This document shows, in pieces, positions 1-12,719 of a stretch of 64,000 nucleotides of DNA. The stretch lies in contig OX336355.1 of assembly GCA_946902875.1 (NCBI GenBank), forward strand, positions 18,385,347-18,449,346, read 5' to 3'. How positions within the stretch are numbered: position 1 is the stretch's first letter; each line of letters begins with the position of its first letter. A model generated the notes under the pieces. The model saw only the letters and a program-made list of their open reading frames with translations, searched no databases and was not told where the DNA came from. The stretch is from Nematopogon swammerdamellus (taxonomy: Eukaryota; Arthropoda; Insecta; Lepidoptera; Adelidae). A program made the position numbers and the translations under genes.

Positions 1-69
1 TAAAAACGGAAAAATGTTTTGTATGGGAGTTCGTTTGCAGCGTTCGCAGTCATTCTAATAAGTTATCAC

Positions 70-190
70 CATACGCCGTTATCGCGGGGGCACGAACAAA
101 CCAAGGTTATACTCAAATAGGGCGGAGAGTCCCCGCCAACACTAATATATTTAGAAGGTCACATTCGTGCCCCCGCGATAACGGCGTATG
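70..190. mobile_element. 121-bp hAT-like MITE with 8-bp target duplication
   Basis: A nearly palindromic element with 27-bp terminal inverted repeats (CATACGCCGTTATCGCGGGG then GCACGAA). It is flanked by exact 8-bp repeats GTTATCAC at 62-69 and 191-198. The 8-bp duplication and CA...TG ends fit hAT-type non-autonomous elements. Its termini resemble those of the 1-kb element at 41.1 kb. Confidence 0.8.
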
Positions 191-199
191 GTTATCACG

Positions 200-1030
200 C
201 TTCTTCTACTCGTTTTAACGTTCTACGGTAACAACGCATGGATGAGTGTAGCCGTACACATAACCGTACACAACCCTCACATACACATTTAACACACACT
301 ATAAAAGGCCACGCACTAGGGTTGTGATGGATCTTACGTAAATTATAAAATTCCACTCACTGCAAATGACAGGTTAACCATGACACTCCGGCTAAAATAG
401 CAATGTAATTCAAAAATAAGCGAGTCACCCAGGCCAGGGTTGCTCCGGTCGTAAAATCGTACAATCTGGTTTTAGGATGTGTGTCCATGAGGCATCACGT
501 GGTGGTTATATTATACCGTCGATCTGGGACACCCAATATATCTTTTTTTATCACTCACACTCCTAAAGGCATGTTTATGCACTGGCAAGCAAATTATATG
601 GCAAAGGAAATTTTTTTTGTCTCTTTGAAAAAAAAAATTCTACCGTCAAAATTCTGTAAGACAATGTAGGAAAAGAAGTGCACCTACTGTATTTATTTAT
701 TTATTTATTTATTTTTGCCTCCATATTTACATAAAACACTCGTGGTTACAGGGGCTGCACCAAGGGGGTTATTTTTGGAAGACAATTCTTCCAGTCAATC
801 TTAATTTCGTACAGGCTGATTCAGCAATTAATACCAACATTTCTAAGGCTTGATTCTGGGGCTTGAAAAACTTTGGCAGTAAAAAAAAATATTTCATGAC
901 ACTCATACATTTTTAGAATAAACATAATGGGGATCATGATGAAAATTACACAGGTCAAAATTAACTTCATTTGAGCACAAATTTTTTGTAATTCCTGAAT
1001 CAACCTGTAAGTATATAAGGTGTTTCGTTA
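200..1030. other. Non-coding sequence without recognised feature
   Basis: AT-rich sequence with a short (ATTT)n run near 690-712. Open frames here are short and look random in composition. Confidence 0.5.
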
Positions 1031-1399
1031 GTCATGTCAATAACTTCGGGAGGGTTACATACACACACAAACAAACACTTTACGCAAAAAAAAATATATG
1101 TTTATAGGAGCATTTTTTCTCCTAACAAAAAAATTTAATCAAATAAGTAGCTGTAAACACCAATCATAGTGACCTTGTGACTCACTTACAACAAATAGCT
1201 GTTCTGCGTTTGAACATAGTACGGTCATTGACCCCGTACAATGCATGTTACCTACTGTAACACACAGGTTAATGTTTAGGTAGCAAACATGTTTTGTTAA
1301 ATTTCTCGAAAAGTAATGCTAAAAACATAGATTTTTTTTTTGCGTAACCTGTTTATTTGAGTGTGTAATATGTAACCCTCCCGAAGTTATTGACATGAC
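1031..1399. mobile_element. Foldback MITE with 30-bp inverted ends
   Basis: Positions 1031-1060 and 1370-1399 are perfect inverted repeats (GTCATGTCAATAACTTCGGG then AGGGTTACAT). Weaker inner inverted similarity around the A-runs at about 1085 and 1330 extends the arms. The interior is AT-rich and non-coding. Superfamily not assigned. Confidence 0.75.
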
Positions 1400-1799
1400 A
1401 AATGGTCACACAGATTTTATTGCCCTGCTAACATTTTACAGAAACAAACACCAGTTTAAGTAGGTGCTTATAATGAAACAAATGTATTACTTTGCGACTG
1501 CTCGCCAGTGTATAAGATAATTGTTCACAGATATTAATTCCATTGATTGTGCAGAACCAAAAAATTTTCAATTAAAAAAAATTATATGAAATAAAAAATG
1601 TTTCTTCTGCCGTCCTTACATAAACGAATGAATGTGCATAATACATGAACATTTGACAAATGATTAAAGCGCAAAACGATACAATTTTACCATTCGGCAT
1701 ATGTAAAGGCGGCAATGAAAAACGGTATTATATGAAAATCTCTCATTCGTCAGTTTCATTTTCACATTTCACAAGACACATTGCAATGTTCCAGTTTCT

Positions 1800-2860
1800 T
1801 CAGCGTGGACGAGCTTAATATGTCCAAGCGGCTCCAGTTGTTCAAGTGACATACATCCAATTAGCTCAAGTTATCTAAATGGTTCAACACGTTCAAGCAG
1901 CTCAAGTTGTTTAAGTGGTTCAACACGTCCAAGCAGCTCAAGTTGTTTAAGTGGTTCAACACGTCCAAGCAGCTCAAGTTGTTTAAGTGGTTCAACACGT
2001 CCAAGCAGCTCAAGTTGTTTAAGTGGTTCAACACGTCCAAGCAGCTCAAGTTGTTTAAGTGGTTCAACACGTCCAAGCAGCTCAAGTTGTTTAAGTGGTT
2101 CAACACGTCCAAGCAGCTCAAGTTGTTTAAGTGGTTCAACACGTCCAAGCAGCTCAATTTGTTCAAGTGTTTCAACACGTCCGAGCAGCTCAAGTTGTGC
2201 AAGTCGTTCAATACGTCCGGCTACTACTGTACGGGTAGGGTAACTGCGGCTGCTACTACTATTGTCCGCGTATTTTAAATTTCACGAAGAGTTATGTGCC
2301 ACAAATGAAGAAAAATAATTTATTGATTGAGTACCTTGGTCTAAATAATTCATACAACAAAGTGGCTAAGCATTATCTGAATTACAAAAGTACAGTTGGC
2401 TTGAAACATTTAATTAAGTATTTTTGAGTAGCTCAAGTTATTGAAGTGACTCAGTCTAACCTGCTCAAAAAATTTAGGTGAATCGAGAAGTTCAAAAGTG
2501 GCTCAAATCGATCAAGTAGCTGATGTTGCCCGATTGGTTCAATATGTCCGAGCGGCCCAATTTGTCTGGTTGGCTCTATAGCCAACTAGTTTTGTAAGCG
2601 GCTCAATATTTGTGAGCATCTCATTTCGAGTAGCTCAAGACGTATAGGACGTCCAAACCAGAGTTAGAAAAAAAAAAAGTATAAAAATCAAACATATTTC
2701 AAATTGTTTAAGACATTTTTCTTATTCAGGTTCATGAGTACACACACACATTTTAAACAGGTCAAAGTTTTTGTTTTTGTTTTTTGTTTTTTTTTTTTGC
2801 TAACCCTCGTCCGAACTTGACAAGTTCAATACGTCCGTGCATCTCAAGCGCGTATGAACA
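1800..2860. repeat. 36-bp minisatellite, perfect core and decayed flank
   Basis: A 36-bp unit (containing AAGTGGTTCAACACGTCC) is repeated almost perfectly about nine times from 1861 to 2215. Recognisably decayed units (GTTCAATACGTCC, AGCTCAAG) continue to about 2860. Because 36 is divisible by three, both strands show long open frames of 12-residue repeats (FKWFNTSKQLKL on plus, NNLSCLDVLNHL on minus). These are repeat artefacts rather than supported genes: no start context, splice signals or flanking coding sequence were seen. Confidence 0.85.
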
Positions 2861-2962
2861 ACTGAAGCAGGTTCGAGCGACTCGAGCTCAGCGTTTGCGG
2901 TGCGGCACGATGCGCACGTCGCACCGGCTCTCGTCCCGCATCACGACGACTATGCGCCGGCG

Positions 2963-3100
2963 TCACGCGAGCGCCGGCAGCGCGACGCCGCTGCACTCGC
3001 GGTAGCAGGGCTCCCGCTCGCATTCGCTCGCCGTCCGCGCGACCACCTCGACAGACAGCGACGTGTATTCAGCGCGGGGCGGCGCATCCTCCTCGTCACT
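2963..3100 (-). CDS. Candidate terminal TTLL4 coding exon
   Basis: GC-rich stretch behind a long pyrimidine tract and a GCTTGCAG acceptor (minus strand). In phase 0 it reads SDEEDAPPRAEYTSLSVEVV, then ARTASECEREPCYRECSGVA, and stops at TGA 2965-2963. Phase 0 matches the end of exon 15, and the third-codon-position GC bias resembles the other TTLL4 exons. No family motif is recognisable, so membership in TTLL4 is inference and intermediate exons may exist. The same frame stays open for 24 more codons after the TGA, ending at TGA 2890-2888. It could instead be the end of an unrelated transcript or a spurious GC-rich open frame. Confidence 0.4.
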   Translation of the reverse strand, partial: SDEEDAPPRAEYTSLSVEVVARTASECEREPCYRECSGVALPALA

Positions 3101-3119
3101 CTGCAAGCATCAACCAAGC

Positions 3120-3240
3120 ATGCGAGCTCAGGCGCCACCGCGCGCTACGGACCCACGCGGGGGGGGAGCGGAGCGGGGGGGAATGGGAGGCGCGGCGGGG
3201 AGGGAGGTGTGCCGGGAGGGGGGAGGGGAGGGGGGCAAGT
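3120..3240 (+). repeat. G-rich low-complexity tract with G-quadruplex potential
   Basis: The plus strand carries many closely spaced G3-G9 runs. On the minus strand it is the pyrimidine-rich tract directly upstream of the candidate acceptor at 3101-3102. Confidence 0.7.
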
Positions 3241-3679
3241 GTTACTAACTCGCTTGCTCGACCACCGCACGAGCCCGCCCGCGCACGCTCGCGATATTGC
3301 CCTCAGTTTTACCGGCAGAGTAAAGATTTACCGGCAGAGTAAATATTTACCGGCATAGTAAAGATTTTACGGCATAGTAAAGAAGCTACTTTTGATGAAT
3401 CGAACACAATTTCAATAATAAATGGATGAGCTTTCAAACTGATTACAGATAAATAAAAAGAGCGTATAAATGAAGAAAACAATTTATGCAAGCTATTTAT
3501 AGCAACTTAAGACTTTAGCAAAACGTGAGAATATTATTTATTTGTTTAGTGCTCTGTTTAACCTTTCAAGTAAAAAACTTATAAGCAAAATAAATATTTT
3601 TGTTTACGATACAAACCGAGACATAATTTTAGAAATTTATTTTATTATTTTATTTAGATTAACGAGCACCGGATGCTGG

Positions 3680-4990
3680 TGTCTTCATATAAATGTTCAC
3701 TGGTTTTTTTTCGTATAGTGCTAAATATTCATCTTCGGGCAGTTTTTTTCCATTTCTTAACTATTCTTTTGCATAAGAAGTGCTTTCGTTGATTTGTTGA
3801 GGTCGAAATTAAATTGAGTTTCAAGTTACGGCCTCAGAGGTGACTATTTGCGTTCATTGTGAAGAGATCTTTTAGTTCAGGGGGTCTACCGGCGTAAACT
3901 CACTCCCTAACTCCCACAAATACTCGCATATTTCAACCAATAGCCGGGCTGGATGCCTCACCGAACGCCTTCTGATTGATTGAGTGAGATGGTTTCTCAT
4001 ACTCACATCGGCGATTTTGTTACGCCGGTACAAGGGCAGAGCAGTCATAGCGGACGCTTATGATTTTGTAGGTTTCCATATATGAGGTCCCCTCTTTCTC
4101 TACGTTCTTCAAATTCGTAAGTTTGAACAATTTCAATCTCTCTTCATAATATGGTTTCCTCTTCTGTGCTTTTGGGCATCTAGGTCGCTCTTCCTTGTAC
4201 TTCTTCTAGTAAAATAATATCTTTCTTGAAATACAGGTTTCCAGTTTGAAATCAAATAATGTATTTAATAGATATAGTAATTTTAATGTATGATTGTAAA
4301 ATTTTCAAAAAACACCAACTGTCAGTGTTGAAAGGATTTCCGGATGATGTAGAGGAGGGCATTTTGCTCTCTTCACTATATTTTCATTATGGTTTGTTCA
4401 CTTTAATTAAATCATCTGAGATTGTTATCCCAACGACTTTTTGAGTTTGTGTTGACACTACGGAGTCGGTTCCGATTTTATAATCGATTCTTGGGTTGTT
4501 TTCCCCTATGTGCAGCACTGTGCACTCAATGGGTTGGTTTTCACGAGCCAGTGACGAGTCTACTCCAGTACTCTATCCAGGTTGTCTCTGAGTAGGTTAC
4601 AGCTTACGATTGGGTCGGCAGTGAGTTTCTCGTCGTCTGCAAACTAGCCGCATTTGGTACGAAATATGGAGCAGATATTAGAGCTGAAAACACCGAAGAG
4701 TGTTGGAGCAAGGACCGAACCTTGGGGAACGCCGCTGAGAACATCTCTCACTTTCGATGAGTCGCCACCGACTCTCAGTTGGTAAGTTGGGCCCAACAAA
4801 TAGTTTTCTATCCACGTCAACAGTTTGCCCTGAATACCGAGATGTTCAAGTTTCATGAGAGACATCTATGGAGCACTTTGTCGAATGCTTGTTTAAAGTC
4901 CAAGTAATTACGACTGGGTTTTTGGAGTCAAATTCCTTGGTCCAGTGAGAGCATTTCGGGACAAAACCATGCTGTTGAGTAAATATAATA
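3680..4990 (-). mobile_element. Decayed LINE, reverse transcriptase and C-terminal remnants
   Basis: Minus-strand translation in broken frames gives QHGFVPKCSH, then DVLSGVPQGSVLAPTLFGVF, then a FADDEKL motif and RDNLDRVLEWT. Further along there is YYEERLKLFKL, typical of CR1/Jockey/Rex-type C-termini. These correspond to the reverse transcriptase palm (the FADD aspartates) and the downstream region. Several stops and frameshifts make it inactive. Its position in the terminal TTLL4 intron is neutral. Confidence 0.75.
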
Positions 4991-4999
4991 TAACAAGCA

Positions 5000-7260
5000 A
5001 GCTTATTGTTTGATTTGAGAATTTGAGAAATAAAATGATTTAAAAAAAAATTCTAAACGGAAAACAATGAACTAATATTGCTTCTTTATTTAATCTGTAT
5101 TGCTTCATGGAAAAAGTAAAAAGAAAACCAATTTAAAATTTGTACTACATCATAAATTGTTATGTTGGAAAACAGTATAAGCACTTTTTTTATATATTTT
5201 AATTTATAAGACATTTGATGTTGAACCAAAAATCTTATTTACTGTAAAAGTAGAAAATTTTATTTGAAAAATTTAAATACTTCTGGATTAACAACAAAAA
5301 TTTCAAAACAATTATTAAACGAAGGCAACATCCCGAGGCACACGACGGGCCTACAACTAGGCTGTGTGCTGTTTGTGTGTGTGCGTGTGTTTGATGGACT
5401 TTCGAAAACAAAACTAGCGCCTCTACTCACAACACCCGTATATTTCAAAACGAATAAACCCAAAACGAGACAACACTGGACAGACTTACAATATGATATG
5501 TTAATGGACTTGAAAGCTGGTGAATGTGCTTTTAAATTACTAATTGCGATTTCACAAATACGATTCATTTTCTCCTCAGTTTGTTTTATAATTGTAATGC
5601 AGGATGAAGCCCAATGCATTCAACAACCAACCTCAACACTAGGTACGTACGTTGACCCTATACTAAGCATGTTATAAAAGCGGGTCACATTTATTTATAA
5701 ATCAATAGTATCTAGTAGTATCTAGTAAAAGACACAAGCACGTAAAATACAACACGCGAAGAAGATATGGAAAACTAGACGCGCCCTTTTGGAAGAATGA
5801 GACACACAATGCTAACTATCCCCCACGTGTGAGCGGGATAATCGTGCGTTGATTGAGTGATTACAAGAGTGGTATAGAATGGGGCAGCTCGCCCCATTCT
5901 ATACCACATCTAGTGTTGTTGTTGATCGATATGAATGTATCGAGTAATCTCTAATGTTAGAGTGTTTTTTCACACTTACAACCTTAACAATAGTAAAGAT
6001 TAAAGACACGACAACTCCTATGTTCCTCTGACAATTTATCAATATTGTGTCGTGTTAGGGGTTTTGTAAAAATTTTATAAAATCTGATCTTTTGCTGTTA
6101 CGTTGCAATGTTTGTGCTACCAAAATTACGAAACCTGCTGAGACCTCGCCTAACTACAGCGGAGTGACACAGCGTGGCATGGCATGGCATGACGGTTCAT
6201 TTTTGAATTTGACAGTTCAACTCATCTAACGCTGCTACTGTACTTGCACGAGAACAAGTACATTTTGAGTGCTGCCCCTAAAGCGATAGCGCGACTCTGG
6301 AACTCTTTGACAGCCGTCACTCAAAACGCCACTTAGGTCCCTAGATCGCAACTATTGTTGACATTATTTGATTATGTTATTTTGGTGTGTGAAAACGCCC
6401 TTACAATGACATACAAACTGAAGAGATAAGACCACAGTGAATCTGTGAATTTAATTCGCCCGGTGATGTTGATCCTTCCGTGAACTTAGATCCATGCGTG
6501 GGCTTGATCATTTCGTGAAGTTTAATTAACAAAGTTATGATCTCAAGCGCATGCTAGATTTTAGACGCAGTGCGCATTTTATATGGCGTGGTGTGCAAGG
6601 AGTTTGACGTAACCGGTGGTTCTGTCAGCACAGTTGTGTGGGAAGCATGAACGGTGAGGCGATGGGAAATTTGTATCTTTTTTTTTTTGAGAAATGTCTA
6701 TTCCACTAACTTTAAATTCTACATGTTCTCTGTATTTAAAAAAAAAAACAATAATTTGATGATGACATGATTATGAAATTATATGATCAAAGACAGTTTT
6801 AATGACTATTGGTGCACACTGCTTAGGGTCTATTTCACCACTTTCGACTAAAATTTATATTGGCCGGTAGACCCCTGTCAACTGTATGAAGAAATGTCAC
6901 TTTAGTCGACAGATAAATGCTAACTGAGAATTTTAATCGGATGTGGTGAATTCAGACTTAGAGTACTGAATGACATGTGTTTTTTTTTTCATTGACAAAT
7001 TGCAATCCAGAGGTCCCAAATTCGAATCCTACCTGGAAAATTTCTAATACTGTATTTATTTTTTTATGACAGGTAAGAAAGGGAAACAAACACTTTTAAG
7101 TGTAGGGGACAAATGGAAAATTGTATGTTTTTTTACATAATTAAATGAATGTACAACTACTATAAAAATTACAAAAACTTACAATTAATTATTTGAGAAT
7201 AATAAAATGACTTTTTCTAATCACATCTTCTGCTAAATTATCTACAAATGAAATGTAGGG
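5000..7260. other. Non-coding sequence, no gene recognised
   Basis: AT-rich. An open frame at 5264-5677 has a counterpart on the other strand, lacks any recognisable motif and has AT-biased composition, so it is not called. A short self-complementary stretch (GGTATAGAATGGGGC and its complement) occurs near 5870-5905. Confidence 0.5.
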
Positions 7261-7269
7261 AATCACTGA

Positions 7270-7354
7270 CATGGCTCCTAGTACACGCGGTGTTATGGGC
7301 TGACATTACGGATGTTTTAGGTGATGTAGCCAAACATGTCAGTTTCCATAAAAA
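7270..7354 (+). mobile_element. SINE-B 3' tail fragment
   Basis: Tail-only copy of the SINE family described at 14988, from the ACTGACATGGC motif through TGATGTAGCCAA to the A-run. The 5' head is absent. Confidence 0.7.
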
Positions 7355-8102
7355 AAATTCAAAAAATCAGCTCTGAAAAAAACAATTTAGTAAAATATTA
7401 ATGTATCTGCTACTTCGAAAAAGTCTATAGTTACTAATGCGGGAAAATCACTTTGGATGCAAATCGACAGGTGTCAATTTATAATTAATACCAATTAAAT
7501 CAAAATTTATACTGCAAAAACATGGGCATTTTCATTAAATATATATATAACAAATTTACCTGCGAATCGAACCCAGGAACTCTAGTTGCAAAAATTTCAA
7601 AGTACCCTGGGTTTGCAGAAAATTGCTAAAAATTATGACTAGTGACACATCGCTATATGAATTCAAATACAAAGCAATACACAGTTATTTTGAGTGAGCA
7701 AAATTTTGCTAAAATATTCACTATGTTAAAATGTAAATGATCATGCATGATGTGTTAGTGCGGTGGGTCGTGTTAGTATATAGCCTAAATTTAAATCAAA
7801 TATATAAATTATAAACATACTATTCCATAAATACAAAAACAATAAATACTAATTAAAATACGTAAAATTTTAAGTTTCAAATATTTGACTAAATATTACT
7901 GACTAGAATATAATTTTTTTATAGACAGAATTATTTCTAATAAATACTATACCTAGTTTACTGTCCATGATACTTTTAAATACAGATTACACCTAATTAT
8001 TTAAATTACAATGAAACATTCTAAAAATCCATTGTGCTTATCACAATACAATGTAATGATAGTAATCCTATTAAAGACATTCTAAGGCACAATTTTGTAT
8101 AC

Positions 8103-8496
8103 GTCACCGTAAATAACCGAAATCAGTAAGAACGCAAATTAACTAGTAAGCACGCTAAGTTCCAACAGCACTCTCACTAGTCACTCCGCGTTCTTACTAG
8201 TGAGAACGAAGTAACCGAGGTCGTTAGTAAACATTCTTACTAGTAGTGAAGTAACTAGAAGTTAGAAAAATACCGAACTATAAATACAAAACCGACACAA
8301 CCCGCGCCGACATGGTCCCTATAAGTTTAGGTATCTTCTGTAATTTAACATTGATATTTTTTTGAAATGACCAAACGTTCGCTATTTTTACTAACAACCT
8401 CGTTTACTTCGTTCTCACTAGTTAGCAACGCTGCTGACACTCGGAGTGCTTACTAGTTATTTTGCGTTCTTACTGATTTCAGCTATTTATGGTAAC
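8103..8496. mobile_element. TIR element, about 394 bp
   Basis: Inverted ends of about 50 bp (left arm contains GAAATCAGTAAGAACGCAAA, right arm its complement with few mismatches). The interior repeats CTAGTAAG/CTTACTAG motifs several times. No coding capacity; likely a MITE of unassigned superfamily. Confidence 0.7.
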
Positions 8497-8499
8497 ATC

Positions 8500-10610
8500 A
8501 ATTGTATAAAATCATAAAATATCTGACAAAAATACTATCTATGTATATATCTAAGCATATAAAACTTAAAACTCTTACAATGTCGTGGCTAGCTACATAC
8601 CTGGCTATATTCGGTCTACATACTGCTAGTCTTAAGCCGTCACAAATTGGATTTTGCATTTATAACTTTAAACACTCAACACCAAAAATCTGTACATAAG
8701 TGCCCCAAAAAGTGATAAGTGTTATCTCAGTGAACGGTTTTAAAAACCAGTTGGACAAACACTTTATTAATATGAAAGAAATAAAAAAAAATTTAAAAAA
8801 TTAAGGCAACTAAGTGAGAAAAACAAAACAAACAAAAAAATATGACATACAAGAACAAACAAATACAAGTGAGAATTAAGTGCACTCAATGTCACCGAAG
8901 AAGCCCATGAATTCCTCCATCGAAACTGGTTAAGTGCAAGGAAAAATAATTTCTTGATCGAAACCAGTTACGAAACTCCGGTTACGTAGGCGGCCGAAAC
9001 GGACGTAGCAGGCGAAACGTCACCTTATGAAAGTTTTCAGTACCTACCGCCTGTCTATTCGTAAAAATTTTATATGTGAAATAATAGTTTAAATAAAACT
9101 GTACGTACAAAACCATTTACAGATTTTCATCAAATCAACAAATTCAACAATGTTACTTTGATCGGTTTTATTTTTTCAACATCAGAATACAGAATTTAAG
9201 AATTGAGTGTTCAAACTAGCGATGCATGGAGTACGAGGTATGAAAGTATAAAAATTTGTACTGTAGCCAGACGGAGCCTGGTTTGGTCACACTACGCTGC
9301 AATTGTGGGGAAAATATTATCAGTTCAATTATATTACACATCTTTCCAATCTAAACAATATAACTTACACATAATCATTTTCTAAACCTATGTAAACTTT
9401 TCAAAAAGGTAAATCCAAAAGTAGAAAAAATTCTACAAAACTCTACGAACTCTAGCACAACTTCATTCGGATAGTAACTTCTATAATTTTATATAAATTT
9501 TGTATTATTTACACTGAATTTGAATTTTATATAATGTTTCAAGCTATAAATTTACTTGCAAATACAAAATATCAAAATTTGCTTACGTATAAAAATCTAG
9601 CAAACTCGAATCCTATAAACGGCAAAAGCCTAATTTCAAATAAATCTACTTTATTTAACAGACATTTCTAGCTTTTCAAAACATTCAGCACATTTCATGA
9701 ACCTAAACTCGAGTGAAACTAAACATCACAAATAGATTTTCACAACGGATTTTCCTAACTGTGTCCAAAGTAGTAATACAGTACACTCATATTAGTTGCA
9801 CAACCTTAGATAAAATTTAGTCGGTGGATCCACAATCTCCGCTCGAAAAGTGGAGTCATCAAATGAAAGCACAAATGAGCAGTATGCTATGCCTCCATTC
9901 ACTCGTCGCTCAGTGTCAGCCGCATGACGTGACACAATGGCCGTGGTGGCATTGTGTACGGTTAAGAAATGCCAAGTATTAAGGTTTATAATAAACCTAA
10001 AGCAGTTTTTATAAAATCTATATTAGGACTATTTTCTTAACGTCTCGATTTCCCACCTATTTATTATGCTTTAATATCTGAATAGGTTTATCTATATAGG
10101 TAAGCGTTGACTTGGTGACACTATTTTCCGTATGATTTCGTATGTCAATGTGTATCCACCTACTTTTTTTATCTAAGAGCAGAACACAGTTTTTAAAGTC
10201 AGCGACAAAAATATTGACACGCCAATTTTTTTTTCGAATCACATGTTACCTAATTAATACCGATTCATATATCACAAAAAAAATTCAATGAAAATAATTT
10301 TTCGTTTTCCACCTTAGACTTAATTAGTTGTAGTTCTTCATTAGGTTAATTTTAATTCTAATTAGTTTTATATTTGTTTTCTATTTTATTAAAAATGTAC
10401 TGTAAAATGTTTTGGAGCCATAAAAAAATAATTAAAAAAAAAATGTACAGGTAAAATTGCGCACAAATCCAATGACAATTTTTAATCTCTCAAATATCGG
10501 ACTCGAGCAACTTCTGACTCCGCAAAACACCGGAGATATTCGGGCCGCCATTCATTAGGCAAGAGTTCCGTTCCAAATCTGTTGAATAATGAAACATTCC
10601 AATGAAATTA
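8500..10610. other. Non-coding sequence, no gene recognised
   Basis: AT-rich; open frames are short. An (AAAT)-rich stretch at 8780-8870 could be an old retroelement tail. Nothing else stood out. Confidence 0.4.
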
Positions 10611-10619
10611 AGTGAAGCA

Positions 10620-10701
10620 CCTAGTTCACCCGGTGTTATGGGCTGACATCACGGATGTAGCAGTAGATGTAGCCAACCGGGTCAGATTCCATAAAAAAAA
10701 A
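10620..10701 (+). mobile_element. SINE-B 3' tail fragment
   Basis: Tail-only copy, from TAGTTCACCCGGTGTTATGG through the A-run. No head. Confidence 0.7.
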
Positions 10702-12257
10702 TTATTTTGTGAAGGCGACGCGACGCGTTAATTGAAAATTTCTGAAAAATTTCTATAAAATTTTAGAAAAAAGTTATCACAAATTTTTTATTGTCATATT
10801 TACTGTATAACCTAGTTCAATTCCGTAGCTCCGCTTCACCGTAACCAGGTAAACATGAGATTCTCAATTCATAATATTTATTTCTTTCTCAGTTGAAATG
10901 TCACAAAAGATTAATATATTGGTGTATCAAACTTTTTTGCCATCGACGCATCCTACGTTGTATTACGTCGTCCTACGTCATCCTACGGGGTTCTACTCGG
11001 CCGCTAGGGCGCAACGACACCCCGCGCCGCACGTCTAGCGAACGGTCACGGCACACAAACTTCAAGTCTACCCACTTACTGTGCGCCACTTTCTTACAAC
11101 CGAAATACGCCGTCCTCAATGCTGACGTCACTTTTGCCTGAGGCCAAGAGCAAGCGTTCAGTACACATTTGCAATTTTGCTAGACAATTTTTGTATTTAG
11201 TTTTTTTGAATGTTTTCAACGTGGAATACATTTTGGAAAACAAATTGTTCGTATTGTCAGCGAGTCATACTGAATATGCCCACTACATCTCTCCCCTTGC
11301 GTCGAAAAGGCGACAGGCTAGCCACCTCTCAAGGTGCTTTAATTGAATCGAGTCAAGGCTTCAGTTTGGGCTATTTTCCCTTCCCTTTGAAGATGAATTT
11401 ACCTGTTCGCCAAGGCGACACGGCAACTAAACCCAAGATAAATTAGTATCTGGGGGCACGGCCGTGCTCCCGTCAAGTCGAGCAAACACGGCCGTCCTTT
11501 TCACGATTTAATTTAGAGGCAAATGGGCAGAGAACACATTCCAGATTAGCTGACCTGGTACATTTAGTTAAAATGACAAATGTATACAAATCGACATACT
11601 TTACTAGGCACACGGCGTTGGCGCTAGCGGCGGGTTCGAGTTTGCCTTTCTCTCTCACTCACTGAAGTCAAACTGAGAGCGGAAATGACATATAAACTGC
11701 AATACTAAAGTCTTTCAAAAGTGTGCGGTGAGATGCGTTGAGCTAGATTTGGAAATAGATTCTCCATTGTTAAATTTTATGTATTTTAGTAATAATGTAA
11801 TATATAATAATAATAATGTACCCGGACCCGACCATCGGTAGCTTGGGCTCGCCCCGCCGCCGGTGGTGGAAACTCCATTTGTTTTTGTATTAATTTTAGA
11901 TTTTAAGTTTGTAAATATTATGTAAAATTAATATAAAAAAATATGTGTAAATAAATGGATAACAATAATGTAATAGGCTAAGACTTAAAATGTAGCTTAA
12001 TTTGTTTTTTTTTAATCTATGTAAACTGTTGACAGGTTAAGACTTAGTATGTAATAAATTTTTTTTGTTATTTTAAGTATGTATACTGTTAGGTATATCG
12101 CTGTATTAAAGAACCTAAAGGGGGAACACCGAATGGCCATGTATCTTAGCGCATGTAATAGCAGTAGTTGTAAATGTAAATGCTGTAGTGTTTTCTAATA
12201 AAGTAAATAAATAAATAAATAAATATAAATAAATATAAATAAATATCAAGACGGCGG

Positions 12258-12640
12258 CGCGTTTAGCTACAGTTTGCACTGGCGCCCAGTGAAGTATGTC
12301 GCTTTGAGTTTAGCTACAGTTTGCACTGGCGCCCAGTGAAGTATGTCGCTTTGAGTTTAGCTACAGTTTGCACTGGCGCCCAGTGAAGTATGTCGCTTTG
12401 AGTTTAGCTACAGTTTGCACTGGCGCCCAGTGAAGTATGTCGCTTTGAGTTTAGCTACAGTTTGCACTGGCGCCCAGTGAAGTATGTCGCTTTGAGTTTA
12501 GCTACAGTTTGCACTGGCGCCCAGTGAAGTATGTCGCTTTGAGTTTAGCTACAGTTTGCACTGGCGCCCAGTGAAGTATGTCGCTTTGAGTTTAGCTACA
12601 GTTTGCACTGGCGCCCAGTGAAGTATGTCGCTTTGAGTTT
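12258..12640 (+). repeat. 47-bp tandem repeat, about eight copies
   Basis: A 47-bp unit (GAGTTTAGCTACAGTTTGCA then CTGGCGCCCAGTG...) is repeated about eight times almost without change. It follows an AATA-rich tail (12190-12245). The unit contains a palindromic CTGGCGCCCAG centre. No coding frame persists, since 47 is not a multiple of three. Confidence 0.9.
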
Positions 12641-12719
12641 GACTACAAAAAAATATTCCACATTGAAAATCAAATGAGAGGAAGACAGTATCATTAGTCG
12701 AAATTAAAATGGCTTCATG

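Noticed and set aside
1861..2215. CRISPR-like array
   Set aside because: Units are contiguous without unique spacers, and the window is eukaryotic.
1861..2278. Repeat-protein-like open frames on both strands
   Set aside because: Both frames arise from a 36-bp minisatellite; no splice sites, start context or domain.
5260..5677. Overlapping open frames of 119 and 137 codons
   Set aside because: Opposite-strand pair with no motif, AT-biased composition and no matching splice signals.
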